DNA of 64,000 nt from an uncultured Oscillospiraceae bacterium (GCA_910588145.1 CAJUPO010000004.1:62001-126000), one strand, 5' to 3'. Positions 1 to 8,161 are shown, counted from the stretch's first letter. Numbers and translations are program-made. The notes: a model not told the origin generated them from the letters alone.

Positions 1-60
1 ATTAATTCTTTATAATTATACCATTTTCACAGCCTAACGTCAACTATTTTATAAATAAGA

Positions 61-88
61 AAAAAACCGCTGATTTTAGCGGTTTTTT
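61..88 (-). terminator. Distal intrinsic terminator after rpsR
   Basis: On the minus strand an AACCGCT/AGCGGTT stem with a six-base loop is followed by a run of T. It is the second of two hairpins past rpsR. Its A-rich other flank would also let it stop transcription entering from the left. Confidence 0.8.
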
Positions 89-104
89 TATTTACCATAT
101 AAAC

Positions 105-132
105 AAAAAGGAGAAACTGTTAAGTTTCTCCT
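105..132 (-). terminator. Proximal intrinsic terminator after rpsR
   Basis: A ten-base perfect stem (AGGAGAAACT/AGTTTCTCCT, four-base loop) starts 13 bases past the rpsR stop and is followed on the minus strand by a T-rich tract. It ends the rpsF-ssb-rpsR operon. Confidence 0.8.
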
Positions 133-144
133 GATTTACAATAA

Positions 145-387
145 TTAGTCACTTACATAAGGTAAAAGTGCAATGTATCTTGCTCTTTTGATAGCAACTG
201 TAAGCTGACGCTGATGATATGCACAAGTACCAGTAACACGTCTTGGCAAAATCTTTGCACGATCAGTCATGCACTTTCTGAGCTTTGCAATATCCTTGTA
301 GTCGATTTCTTCGACTCTGTCAGCACAGAACATACAAACCTTCTTGCGTGGTCTTTTAGCACCGCGAAAGTTTCTTTCCTTTTCCAT
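145..387 (-). CDS. rpsR: 30S ribosomal protein S18
   Basis: S18 sits beside S6 on the platform of the small ribosomal subunit. The 80-residue product has the usual length and conserved blocks (KVCMFC, IDYKDI, ILPRRVTG, HQRQL, RARYIALLPY). The CXXC near the N-terminus plus two later cysteines suggests the zinc-type form of S18. I chose ATG at 387 because GGAGG lies about nine bases upstream; the frame could extend to 411, but that would run through the ribosome-binding site. It is the last gene of rpsF-ssb-rpsR, the standard bacterial order, about 30 bases after ssb, and is followed by two terminators. Confidence 0.97.
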   Translation of the reverse strand: MEKERNFRGAKRPRKKVCMFCADRVEEIDYKDIAKLRKCMTDRAKILPRRVTGTCAYHQRQLTVAIKRARYIALLPYVSD

Positions 388-417
388 AACAGTAAACCTC
401 CTTAAATACAAAGTTTA

Positions 418-918
418 TCAGAACGGTACTTCACCGTCACTGAGAATTTCTTCAAAATCTCCCAGATCGCCGAGCTGAATAGAATCATCTGCCGGCTGTG
501 ACTTTGCAGGAGCTTCCTGTACTCTATTATTTTGATACTCTGAGGGCTGCTGAAAACCATTGACGTCACCGATTCCGCTGTTAGCAGCACTTGCTGCCTT
601 TGATTCACCGAATGAAACATTATCAGCCTGCACGTCCATTGAATAATGCTTTACGCCGTTTGAATCAGTGTAATTATTATTCCTTAGACTGCCTTCTACG
701 ATAATCATTCTTCCCTTAGAAAAATATCTGCTTACAAATTCAGCAGTTTGTCTCCAAGTAACAACGTTTATAAAATCAGTCTGTCTTTCTCCGGTATCCC
801 TTGACTTATAAGATCTGTCAATAGCAATGCTAAACCGGCATGATGATATACCGGACGGAGTTTGCCGAAGTTCCGGATCAGCTGTAAGCCTTCCCATAAG
901 TATAACTTTATTAAGCAT
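418..918 (-). CDS. ssb: Single-stranded DNA-binding protein
   Basis: SSB coats single-stranded DNA in replication, recombination and repair and recruits partners through its C-terminal tip. The 166-residue product starts MLNKVILMGRLTADPELR and shows the OB-fold landmarks RFSIAID, DFINVVTWR and GRMIIVEGSLR over residues 1-105. A flexible Ser/Gln-rich linker follows, then an acidic tail ending DGEVPF, a variant of the partner-binding DDDIPF tip. AGGAGG precedes the ATG at 918. It lies between rpsF and rpsR in the usual operon, so it should be transcribed with the ribosomal proteins from the promoter at 1296-1324. Confidence 0.97.
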   Translation of the reverse strand: MLNKVILMGRLTADPELRQTPSGISSCRFSIAIDRSYKSRDTGERQTDFINVVTWRQTAEFVSRYFSKGRMIIVEGSLRNNNYTDSNGVKHYSMDVQADNVSFGESKAASAANSGIGDVNGFQQPSEYQNNRVQEAPAKSQPADDSIQLGDLGDFEEILSDGEVPF

Positions 919-944
919 TATGAAGTCCTCCTGTTTAGTCCATG

Positions 945-1235
945 TTACTTAACAGTAACCAATGAACGAAGAACACCTTCTGTGATGTTCAGCACTCTGT
1001 TGAGTTCTGCCGGGAAATCCGGCTTTGATTCGAATGTGTAAAGCACATAATAGCCTTCTGTTTCGTCGTTGATTTCATAAGCGAGCTTACGCTTGCCCCA
1101 TTCATTAACGTCCTCAACAGTAGCGTTCTTCTCAATAAGAGACTTAAACTTTTCCATAAGAGCCTTTACATTCTCTTCACCCGCAGCGATGCTGTAAACA
1201 ACCATTACTTCATATTTAGCGGATACCTTTGCCAT
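945..1235 (-). CDS. rpsF: 30S ribosomal protein S6
   Basis: S6 forms a heterodimer with S18 on the small subunit. The 96-residue product has the family's length and landmarks (YEVMVVYS, VEDVNEWGKRKLAYEI, EGYYVLYTFES, LNITEGVLRSLVTV). The ATG at 1235 is chosen because AGGAGGAGG ends eight bases upstream; a GTG at 1244 is in frame but overlaps the binding site. It is the first gene of rpsF-ssb-rpsR. The leader between promoter and start contains a small GCTCAT/ATGAGC hairpin (1259-1280). I did not see the CCG bulge typical of known S6:S18 regulatory leaders, so autoregulation cannot be claimed. Confidence 0.97.
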   Translation of the reverse strand: MAKVSAKYEVMVVYSIAAGEENVKALMEKFKSLIEKNATVEDVNEWGKRKLAYEINDETEGYYVLYTFESKPDFPAELNRVLNITEGVLRSLVTVK

Positions 1236-1295
1236 TTCAAACACCTCCTCCTGGATTAGCTCATTACTTTATGCATGAGCAAGGATAACAAAATA

Positions 1296-1324
1296 ATTAT
1301 ACTACCTTTATTTGAACTTGTCAA
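1296..1324 (-). promoter_or_regulatory. Promoter of rpsF-ssb-rpsR
   Basis: On the minus strand TTGACA (1319-1324) and TATAAT (1296-1301) are 17 bases apart, a perfect sigma-A consensus about 60 bases before the rpsF start. Confidence 0.9.
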
Positions 1325-1331
1325 GTATTTT

Positions 1332-2210
1332 TTATAATTTTTCAGCCATAAGCTTTATATATTTTTTAAATTCATCCCCTATTTCCGGATGTTCAAGTCC
1401 GACTTCTACTGAAGCTTTAAGAATGCCCAGCTTATTGCCCATATCATATCTTGTTCCTGTAAAATCAACGCCGGCGATACCGCTTTTCTGCGCAAGAATC
1501 TTCATTGCGTCAGTAAGCTGAAGCTCGTTTCCGGCGCCGTACGGAATATTTTCAAGTATTTCAAATATATCGGCAGGCAAAACACATCTTCCGAGTATAG
1601 AATAAAGAGAAAACACCTGATCTGGTTTTGGCTTTTCAATCATATCAGTTACTTTAAAAATATTGTCTTTATACGGTTCAATTTTCATTGAGCTATATTT
1701 CTGTATATCCTGTTCTGAAACTTCCTTAATACCAACTGCTCCGCAAAGACCTGTTTCTTCATATGCACGTATGAGCTGTCCGATACATGGATCTTCACCT
1801 ATAATGACATCATCGCCGTAAAGTACTGCAAAAGGTTCACTGCCAACAAACTTCTTAGCCTGTAAAACTGCATGTCCAAGACCTTTTTGCTCCATTTGCC
1901 GCACATATGTTATATTAGCAAGACGTGTTACGTCTACAACCTGTTCCAGCATCGGACGCTTTGCCTCTCCGCCGGCAATAAGCTTGTTCTCAAGCTCAGG
2001 ATTACGGTCAAAATGGTCTTCCATTTCTGATTTACCGCGGCTTGTTATAATCATAATATCTTCAATACCGCTTTTAGCAGCTTCTTCAACAATATATTGA
2101 ATTGCCGGCTTGTCAACTATCGGAAACATTTCTTTTGGTATCGCTTTAGTGGCAGGCAGGACTCTTGTTCCGAGTCCCGCTGCTGGTATAACAGCTTTTT
2201 TAATTTTCAT
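1332..2210 (-). CDS. galU: UTP-glucose-1-phosphate uridylyltransferase
   Basis: Makes UDP-glucose from UTP and glucose-1-phosphate in the cytoplasm, feeding cell-wall glycolipid, polysaccharide and galactose metabolism. The 292-residue product has the family length and motifs: nucleotide-binding PAAGLGTRVLPATKAIPKEM at residues 9-28, VDKPAIQYIVEEA, the FAVLYGDDVI metal site, MIEKPKP, and GTRYDMGNKLGILKASVE near the C-terminus. GGAGG lies six bases before the ATG at 2210. It follows the zinc-ribbon membrane gene by only 15 bases, so the two probably share the promoter at 3263-3290. No terminator separates it from the rpsF promoter; it ends directly beside that promoter's -35 box. Confidence 0.95.
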   Translation of the reverse strand: MKIKKAVIPAAGLGTRVLPATKAIPKEMFPIVDKPAIQYIVEEAAKSGIEDIMIITSRGKSEMEDHFDRNPELENKLIAGGEAKRPMLEQVVDVTRLANITYVRQMEQKGLGHAVLQAKKFVGSEPFAVLYGDDVIIGEDPCIGQLIRAYEETGLCGAVGIKEVSEQDIQKYSSMKIEPYKDNIFKVTDMIEKPKPDQVFSLYSILGRCVLPADIFEILENIPYGAGNELQLTDAMKILAQKSGIAGVDFTGTRYDMGNKLGILKASVEVGLEHPEIGDEFKKYIKLMAEKL

Positions 2211-2225
2211 ATATTCCTCCGAATT

Positions 2226-3185
2226 TTAATAAACGTTAAAAATAAACATCAATAATAATGTCATTACTCCCTGAACAAGTAAAGTAATTACAATTCCTGC
2301 CGTACTTGTTCCACCGCATTTACGTATAGCTTCTGCTGAATTATCAGCATTTTCCGACTTGATATGCTTTACTTTCTTTAGAACATGCCGGTAATAAAGC
2401 CAATTTGAAAACAAAAACATCGAAATTGTATAAGCAATATTCAGGTAATAAGTAAGATTTGAAACGGCTTGGAAAGCCACACTTTCAGTATTTAAATTCT
2501 GAAGTATTCCCCCAGCCATGTTCATTTCGACCATATAATACATAAGGGTCGGCAATGAAAGCATAAAAGATACTGCTGTTGTAAATGCTGCAAATAACCA
2601 CATTTTTCTATTTGCAAAATAAAACTGAGGAAAAAAAAGACAAATAAAATTAAGTGAAATCTTTTTTCCTGTATCTTTCATTCTTTTGAACAAAGGCAGA
2701 TAATAAAAACGATTTTTTCCGACAAATTCTGAAACATCTGAAAGCGGAGTTCCTTCAAATTTTTCGTCAGGATTCATACCGCAGTATTTATCTTCAGGAT
2801 TAATCCCCATTCCTTCCATACTTCCGAAAGGAAAATCATTTCTTCTGAATCCGCCCTCCTGTCCCGCTTCTGTTTTGGACTGATCATTGAGCAGCGAATT
2901 TCCGCAGCGTTCACATATCAGTGAATGTGCTTTATTTATTGCGCCGCACTCGCCGCAGATTTTATTATGTTCATGCCGGCTATCTGCTGACTCTTCCGAA
3001 TTAACAGCTTCTTCACGTTTCCAAGTTCCGCCGCTCTCATGCAGAGCATTATTAATACATTCCCCTTTTTCAAAATAACATTCCCTATGATACGGAGTTC
3101 CGCACTGCGGGCATACCACTATATCATCACTTTCGGAAAATTCCTTTTCGCATATAAGACATTTTGCACCATTATAGCTTGCCAT
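2226..3185 (-). CDS. Zinc-ribbon/RING-like membrane protein
   Basis: Function unknown. The 319-residue protein starts with a RING-like cysteine cluster (CLICEKEF, VVCPQCGTPYHRECY, roughly residues 9-37) resembling the prokaryotic RING finger family. A second zinc ribbon follows (CGECGAINKAHSLICERCG, about residues 77-95), then a Gly/Met-rich linker. The C-terminal half has three or four hydrophobic helices (about 190-215, 235-265, 295-318) of DUF2628-like character, starting FFPQFYFANRKMW. Such proteins probably put zinc domains on the cytoplasmic side of the membrane. CGGAGG precedes the ATG at 3185. It is first in a two-gene operon with galU, which hints at envelope biology but does not prove it. 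Confidence 0.8.
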   Translation of the reverse strand: MASYNGAKCLICEKEFSESDDIVVCPQCGTPYHRECYFEKGECINNALHESGGTWKREEAVNSEESADSRHEHNKICGECGAINKAHSLICERCGNSLLNDQSKTEAGQEGGFRRNDFPFGSMEGMGINPEDKYCGMNPDEKFEGTPLSDVSEFVGKNRFYYLPLFKRMKDTGKKISLNFICLFFPQFYFANRKMWLFAAFTTAVSFMLSLPTLMYYMVEMNMAGGILQNLNTESVAFQAVSNLTYYLNIAYTISMFLFSNWLYYRHVLKKVKHIKSENADNSAEAIRKCGGTSTAGIVITLLVQGVMTLLLMFIFNVY

Positions 3186-3262
3186 TATTTCCTCCGGTTA
3201 GTGTATGATTTTTTAGTAAAAAACCAGATTTTATATAATCCGATTTCAAATATACTACGTTT

Positions 3263-3290
3263 ATTATACCACATTTTTTATTTTTTTCAA
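3263..3290 (-). promoter_or_regulatory. Promoter of the zinc-ribbon gene and galU
   Basis: Minus-strand TTGAAA (3285-3290), a 16-base spacer and TATAAT (3263-3268) preceded by TGG, an extended -10. It is divergent from the prfB promoter. Confidence 0.8.
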
Positions 3291-3317
3291 ATACTTTTGC
3301 AAAATTTTAAAAAAAAT

Positions 3318-3346
3318 TTGCAGTTATCTGATTTTTGTAGTATAAT
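3318..3346 (+). promoter_or_regulatory. Promoter of prfB
   Basis: TTGCAG (3318-3323), a 17-base spacer and TATAAT (3341-3346), about 115 bases before the prfB start. The long leader is AT-rich and shows no strong structure. Confidence 0.75.
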
Positions 3347-3460
3347 AAAATACATGCTTTTAAAAATGAGCATATTAAATCTATATCCGTTTAATTTTGA
3401 TTATTTTTAATTATACCGCCGTTTATTTTAAATCATATATACGGCAGAATGGAGATTAAT

Positions 3461-4582
3461 ATGATATTACTCGACGAACTAAAAAATGAATTGGTTTCAT
3501 ACCTGCCGGAAATCAAAGAGCTTGCCGATGTACTTAACATTGAAAACTCAAAAATTGAACTTGAAGAACTAAGAAACAAAGCGTCTGAGCCTGGATTCTG
3601 GGACGATCTCGACCGCTCACAAAAGGTTTTACAGAAAACAAAAGCCATTGAAAATAAAATAGAAAGTCTTGAAAAGCTGTCGTCTCAGCTTGAAGATCTT
3701 ATTGCGCTTACTGAACTTTGTATCGAAGAAAACGACGAAAGCTCTTCTGATGAAATCTCAGAGGGACTTGAGTCCTTTAAAGCAAAGCTTGAAAGCGAAA
3801 AGCTTGCAACTCTTTTGACTGGAGAATATGATAATCTAAACGCTATTGTAACATTTCATGCCGGCGCAGGCGGTACTGAAGCTCAGGATTGGGCAGAAAT
3901 GCTTTACAGAATGTACAACCGATGGGCTGAACGCCATGATTTTAAAATTAATCTCCTTGACTACCTTGACGGTGATGAAGCGGGTATGAAAAGCGCTTCC
4001 CTCCTTGTTGAAGGTCCTAATGCGTATGGTTATCTTAAATCAGAATCCGGCGTTCACAGACTTGTAAGAGTATCACCTTTTGACTCTTCCGGCAGAAGGC
4101 ATACATCATTTGCAGCTATTGAAGTAATTCCGGAAATTGACGATAATACCGATGTTGATATTAGACCGGAAGATATTAAAATGGATGTGTTCCGTGCAAG
4201 CGGCGCAGGCGGTCAGCACATTAACAAGACTTCTTCTGCTGTCAGACTTACTCATATTCCTACCGGAATTGTAGTTGCATGCCAAACACAGAGAAGTCAG
4301 CTCCAGAACAGAGAATTTGCTATGAAGATGCTTCGTTCAAAGCTTATTGAAATAAAGGAACGTGAACACCTTGAAAAAATATCCGATATAAAAGGTGTTC
4401 AGAAAGAAATTGCATGGGGCGCTCAGATCCGTTCTTATGTATTCATGCCTTATACAATGGTAAAGGATCACAGAACAAATTTTGAAACCGGCAATATCAA
4501 CGCAGTAATGGACGGCGATTTAGACGGCTTCATAAATGCTTATCTTAAATCGCTTTCACACGGAACTTTAGAAAAACAATAA
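3461..4582 (+). CDS. prfB: Peptide chain release factor 2
   Basis: RF2 ends translation at UGA and UAA codons. The 373-residue product has an N-terminal helical domain, the SPF stop-recognition tripeptide within VSPFDSSGRRHTSF (about residue 205) and the catalytic GGQ loop in ASGAGGQHINKT (about residue 250), followed by the conserved MVKDHRTNFETGNINAVMDG segment. The ATG at 3461 is preceded seven bases upstream by GGAG; an upstream in-frame ATG at 3449 has no binding site. The frame is continuous: the in-frame TGA and slippery CUUUGA that force a +1 frameshift near codon 25 in many bacteria are absent, so that autoregulation is not present here. Confidence 0.96.
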   Translation: MILLDELKNELVSYLPEIKELADVLNIENSKIELEELRNKASEPGFWDDLDRSQKVLQKTKAIENKIESLEKLSSQLEDLIALTELCIEENDESSSDEISEGLESFKAKLESEKLATLLTGEYDNLNAIVTFHAGAGGTEAQDWAEMLYRMYNRWAERHDFKINLLDYLDGDEAGMKSASLLVEGPNAYGYLKSESGVHRLVRVSPFDSSGRRHTSFAAIEVIPEIDDNTDVDIRPEDIKMDVFRASGAGGQHINKTSSAVRLTHIPTGIVVACQTQRSQLQNREFAMKMLRSKLIEIKEREHLEKISDIKGVQKEIAWGAQIRSYVFMPYTMVKDHRTNFETGNINAVMDGDLDGFINAYLKSLSHGTLEKQ

Positions 4583-4595
4583 TATTATATCTCAT

Positions 4596-4634
4596 GGGGA
4601 AACTTTTTTATAAAAGTCTTCCCTTTTATTTTTT
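4596..4634 (+). terminator. Terminator after prfB
   Basis: A GGGAA-ACTTTT/AAAAGT-CTTCCC hairpin with one bulged base is followed by a T-rich tail 4624-4634, just past the prfB stop. Confidence 0.75.
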
Positions 4635-4643
4635 AATTTTCAG

Positions 4644-4672
4644 TTTACAAAAATGCCATATTATGATATAAT
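4644..4672 (+). promoter_or_regulatory. Promoter of lepA
   Basis: TTTACA (4644-4649), a 17-base spacer and TATAAT (4667-4672) with TGA in front, an extended -10. Confidence 0.8.
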
Positions 4673-4707
4673 ACCTTAGTATAAAGATGAAATCGGAGGG
4701 ACAAAAA

Positions 4708-6510
4708 TTGTCAGTAGAAAATATCCGCAATTTTTGCATTATAGCCCATATTGATCACGGAAAATCTACTCTTGCAGACCGTATTCTTGAAAAAACATAT
4801 ACAGTTGCAGAACGTGATATGGAAGAACAGCTTCTTGACAATATGGATATAGAACGTGAAAGAGGAATTACAATAAAAGCACGTGCCGTACGCTTGAATT
4901 ATAGAGCAAATGACGGTAAAGAGTATGTGTTTAACTTAATTGATACCCCAGGACATGTTGACTTTAATTATGAAGTTTCACGTTCTCTTGCAGCCTGCGA
5001 GGGCGCGGTTCTGGTTGTTGACGCTTCTCAGGGAATAGAGGCTCAGACCCTTGCTAATACTTATCTTGCAATTGAACATGACCTTGAAGTGGTTCCGGTT
5101 GTAAACAAAATAGATCTTCCTTCAGCAGATCCTGAAAGGGTTTGCGAAGAAATAGAAAATGTTATCGGAATACCGGCAATGGATGCGCCTAAAATTTCTG
5201 CTAAATCAGGAATAAATATTGAACAGGTGCTTGAAAAAATCGTAACCGCTGTTCCCGCCCCTTCAGGCGATCCTGAAAAACCGCTTAAAGCCCTGATATT
5301 TGACAGCTACTATGATGCTTATAAAGGCGTAATTATTTATGTAAGAGTTAAAGAAGGCTCAGTAAAAATCGGCGATACAATAAAGCTTATTGCTACAGGC
5401 GCAGAATTTACTGTTGTTGAAGCCGGATATATGGACGCAAGCAATCATATAAATGTAGGTTCTCTTACTGCCGGAGAAGTAGGCTATATTTCAGCGTCAA
5501 TTAAAAGTATAGGCGATACTCAGGTAGGTGATACCGTAACACTGTCCGATAATCCATGCGATGAACCTCTTCCAGGTTACAGAAAAGTTAATCCTATGGT
5601 TTACTCTGGTATTTATCCTGCTGACGGCGCAAAATACGGCGATCTCCGTGACGCACTTGAAAAACTTCAGCTTAATGATGCTTCTCTTTCTTTTGAACCT
5701 GAAACTTCCATCGCCCTTGGGTTTGGCTTTAGATGCGGATTTCTTGGGCTGCTTCACATGGAGATTATTCAGGAACGTCTTGAGCGTGAATATAATCTTG
5801 ATCTTATCACTACTGCTCCATCAGTTATTTTTAAAATTAAACTTACTAACGGAGAAATAAAATATATTGATAATCCTACTAATTATCCTGATCCAGGATT
5901 GATAGAATGTGCTGAAGAACCGATGGTTAAAGCTGAAATATTGGCTCCGTCTGATTTTGTAGGCAATATCATGGAACTTTGTCAGGAACGTCGTGGAATT
6001 TTTAAGGATATGAAGTATATCGACGAAACAAGAGTCACTTTGCACTATGAACTTCCGCTTAATGAAATTGTTTATGACTTTTTTGACGCTCTTAAATCAA
6101 GAACAAAGGGATATGCTTCATTTGATTATGAAATGATGGGTTATTCGCCTTCAAAGCTTGTTAAACTTGATATTCTCCTGAACGGAGATATAGTTGATGC
6201 GCTTTCATTCATCGTTCATAGTGACAGCGCTTATACAAGAGCAAGAAAAATGGTTGAAAAACTTAAGCAAAACATTCCAAGACAGCTTTTTGAAGTACCT
6301 GTACAGGCAGCGGTCGGCGGAAAAGTTATTGCAAGAGAAACTATTAAAGCCATGAGAAAAGACGTTCTTGCAAAATGCTACGGCGGTGACATTACCAGAA
6401 AGAAGAAACTTCTGGAAAAACAGAAGGAAGGCAAAAAACGTATGAGACAGCTCGGTACGGTCGAAGTTCCGCAGGAAGCTTTTATGAGCGTTTTGAAGCT
6501 TGATGAATAA
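4708..6510 (+). CDS. lepA: Elongation factor 4 (LepA) GTPase
   Basis: LepA is a ribosome-bound translational GTPase tied to back-translocation or ribosome assembly. The 600-residue product has G1 AHIDHGKSTLADRILE, the ERERGITIKA switch, G3 DTPGHVDF, G4 NKIDLP, then EF-G-like domains II and III and the LepA-specific C-terminal domain ending GTVEVPQEAFMSVLK with the RKKKLLEKQKEGKKRMRQLG block. I chose TTG at 4708 because CGGAGGG (4695-4700) sits seven bases upstream; the ATG at 4687 is in frame but upstream of that site. It has its own promoter and is followed by a strong hairpin. Confidence 0.96.
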   Translation: MSVENIRNFCIIAHIDHGKSTLADRILEKTYTVAERDMEEQLLDNMDIERERGITIKARAVRLNYRANDGKEYVFNLIDTPGHVDFNYEVSRSLAACEGAVLVVDASQGIEAQTLANTYLAIEHDLEVVPVVNKIDLPSADPERVCEEIENVIGIPAMDAPKISAKSGINIEQVLEKIVTAVPAPSGDPEKPLKALIFDSYYDAYKGVIIYVRVKEGSVKIGDTIKLIATGAEFTVVEAGYMDASNHINVGSLTAGEVGYISASIKSIGDTQVGDTVTLSDNPCDEPLPGYRKVNPMVYSGIYPADGAKYGDLRDALEKLQLNDASLSFEPETSIALGFGFRCGFLGLLHMEIIQERLEREYNLDLITTAPSVIFKIKLTNGEIKYIDNPTNYPDPGLIECAEEPMVKAEILAPSDFVGNIMELCQERRGIFKDMKYIDETRVTLHYELPLNEIVYDFFDALKSRTKGYASFDYEMMGYSPSKLVKLDILLNGDIVDALSFIVHSDSAYTRARKMVEKLKQNIPRQLFEVPVQAAVGGKVIARETIKAMRKDVLAKCYGGDITRKKKLLEKQKEGKKRMRQLGTVEVPQEAFMSVLKLDE

Positions 6511-6520
6511 ATACATTTTT

Positions 6521-6565
6521 AAAGAATTTTCCATAAAGCCGCAATGGAAAATTCTTTCATTTAGT
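6521..6565 (+). terminator. Hairpin after lepA
   Basis: A perfect 13-base stem (6521-6533 with 6545-6557) with an 11-base loop lies ten bases past the lepA stop. The tail (CATTTAGTTATTT) is only moderately T-rich, so some read-through into hemW is possible. Confidence 0.65.
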
Positions 6566-6591
6566 TATTTGCGGCGGAACGGAGATTAAGT

Positions 6592-6915
6592 ATGAAAAAA
6601 TATGAATGTCCTCATTGCGGTGAAAAAACAATAACTCCTTTAAAAAAAGCTTTTGCCGGAACTCAAAAGTCTAAGGGAGTAGAATGTCCCAATTGCGGGA
6701 CTCATTGCACAAACGGAATGCAGTCATCAGTGTTCAGATGCATTATTTCTTTAATTGTTTTACTCATTTCAGTAACATCCTATATTAAATGTCAATTTAA
6801 TATCAGCGCTGCTGTAATTTCTATATCACTGGTTTCCGGATTCATTTTAACACGGCTTTTTGATGCTTTTTTCTATCCGCTCGCAGTTAGTTTGAGAATG
6901 GATCTCAATCAATGA
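6592..6915 (+). CDS. Small zinc-ribbon membrane protein
   Basis: Function unknown. The 107-residue product starts with a zinc ribbon (CPHCGEKTIT at 5-14 and CPNCGTHC at about 32-39). Two hydrophobic helices follow (about 48-66 and 72-92), so it is probably a bitopic or hairpin membrane protein with a cytoplasmic metal-binding head. ACGGAG lies nine bases before the ATG. Its stop overlaps the start of hemW as ATGA, which implies translational coupling. Similar short zinc-ribbon/two-helix proteins are common next to housekeeping genes in Clostridia, but no role can be read from the sequence. Confidence 0.75.
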   Translation: MKKYECPHCGEKTITPLKKAFAGTQKSKGVECPNCGTHCTNGMQSSVFRCIISLIVLLISVTSYIKCQFNISAAVISISLVSGFILTRLFDAFFYPLAVSLRMDLNQ

Positions 6916-7991
6916 CAGGAATTTATATTCATGTTCCATTCTGCGCCGTTAAATGTCCGTACTGCGATTTTTATTCATGCAATTTCAGCCTAAATAAAAT
7001 CACTCAATTTAAAGATGCCATTATCAGGAATATCATGGTGTATCCTGCCGGAATTAAAGCAGATACAATTTATTTCGGCGGCGGTACACCTTCACTTCTT
7101 CCGCCAGAGTTTATTACCGAAATAATCAGAAGTATATCAAATCATTTCGATCTGCATAATTCGGAAATAACCTTAGAAGCAAATCCGTGTACTGTTAACA
7201 GGAGTAAATTATACGAATACAGAAAAGCGGGAGTTAATAGACTTTCTTTGGGTATTCAGTCAGCGTCTGATGATGAGCTTAAGTTCCTTGGAAGAAAGCA
7301 TAATTATGAAAAAGCAAAAGCAGCAGTAGAAGATGCAGCTGAAATAGGATTTGAAAATATCTCATGTGATATGATGATCGGTTTACCTAATCAGACAGAA
7401 GCAAGCATTGACTATACAATAAAACAATTTATTGCTTTGCCTATACAGCATATTTCTTCTTATATACTGAAAATTGAAGAAAATACAAAATTTTATCATG
7501 ATTCAGTTTCAGATATTATTCCTGATGATGATACAACAGCAAATTTGTATCTTTTTATGACTGAACAATTAAATAAAGCTGGTTTTTATCAATATGAAAT
7601 TTCAAATTTTGCATTGAACGGATTTGAAAGCAAGCATAATTTAAAGTACTGGGAATGTAAAGAATACATAGGATTCGGTCCATCTGCTCATTCATACTTT
7701 AATGGAAACAGATATGCAGTGACAAATGACTTAGAAGCATTTATAAAAGCTGATAAACAAAATGAATTTATTACGGATAATAACCCGGGACAACAGGAAG
7801 AAAAAATTATGCTGGGATTAAGATTAAAAAAAGGAATATGCTTAGATGACTTTCCTGAAAGAAAATCTTATATTTTAAAAAAGTCATATTCATTAGAAAA
7901 GGCTGGTTTACTGGAAATAAAGGATAATTATTTAAATCTAACGCCTAAAGGATTCCTTGTATCTAATAGTATAATCAGTTCATTAATATAA
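6912..7991 (+). CDS. hemW: HemW-type radical SAM protein
   Basis: Member of the HemN/HemW radical SAM family. HemW proteins are heme chaperones, often misannotated as oxygen-independent coproporphyrinogen oxidase. The 359-residue product has CAVKCPYCDFYSC at residues 11-23, whose CXXXCXXC binds the [4Fe-4S]/SAM cluster. It also has FGGGTPSLLPP, EANPCTV and RLSLGIQSASDDELKFLGR, and the C-terminal HemN domain (YEISNFA, YWECKEYIGFGPSAHSYF). The cysteine following CXXXCXXC that marks true HemN is not decisive here, so HemW is preferred by length and start. Translation is coupled to the upstream small gene through ATGA. Confidence 0.9.
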   Translation: MTGIYIHVPFCAVKCPYCDFYSCNFSLNKITQFKDAIIRNIMVYPAGIKADTIYFGGGTPSLLPPEFITEIIRSISNHFDLHNSEITLEANPCTVNRSKLYEYRKAGVNRLSLGIQSASDDELKFLGRKHNYEKAKAAVEDAAEIGFENISCDMMIGLPNQTEASIDYTIKQFIALPIQHISSYILKIEENTKFYHDSVSDIIPDDDTTANLYLFMTEQLNKAGFYQYEISNFALNGFESKHNLKYWECKEYIGFGPSAHSYFNGNRYAVTNDLEAFIKADKQNEFITDNNPGQQEEKIMLGLRLKKGICLDDFPERKSYILKKSYSLEKAGLLEIKDNYLNLTPKGFLVSNSIISSLI

Positions 7992-8032
7992 AACGCCACC
8001 GATTTTCGATGGCGTTAATTTTATTTTTTTTT
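7992..8032 (+). terminator. Terminator after hemW
   Basis: AACGCCA-CGA/TCG-TGGCGTT stem with one mismatch (7992-8016), then a nearly unbroken T tract (8019-8032). The same T tract codes for the lysine tail of the small minus-strand ORF that ends at 8021. Confidence 0.85.
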
Positions 8033-8161
8033 GGATTTGTGCGATAATATAATATATATTATAATAAGCGCAGCCGCTGCCAACGCAAGTACTGCATAAA
8101 GAATAACATTCCTTTCATCTCCTGTTTTCGGAGCTGCCGCCATTAAGCTTAACAAATTCAA
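8021..8161 (-). CDS. Orphan PKTGD wall-sorting tail (46 aa)
   Basis: A short unlisted reading frame whose product looks like the C-terminal sorting signal of a sortase substrate: a PKTGDE motif, a hydrophobic helix of about 22 residues (from VILYAVL to YIIL), then a basic tail SHKSKKK. It has no substrate domain or signal peptide. A TTG at 8161 overlaps the stop of the upstream dockerin gene (TTGA) and has GGGG nine bases before it; an ATG at 8143 would give 39 residues. The frame differs from that of the dockerin gene, which ends naturally after its second repeat. It could be a coupled micro-protein, a remnant of a lost wall-anchored protein, or an anchor used by programmed frameshifting. 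Translation is not proven. Confidence 0.45.
   Translation of the reverse strand: MNLLSLMAAAPKTGDERNVILYAVLALAAAALIIIYIILSHKSKKK

Noticed and set aside
1236..1295. S6:S18 autoregulatory leader before rpsF
   Set aside because: A GCTCAT/ATGAGC hairpin exists, but the CCG-containing bulge of the known motif was not found.
3039..3410. 123-codon plus-strand frame between the zinc-ribbon gene and prfB
   Set aside because: It overlaps the antisense gene and two promoters, and encodes a low-complexity Phe/Tyr/Ile-rich product.
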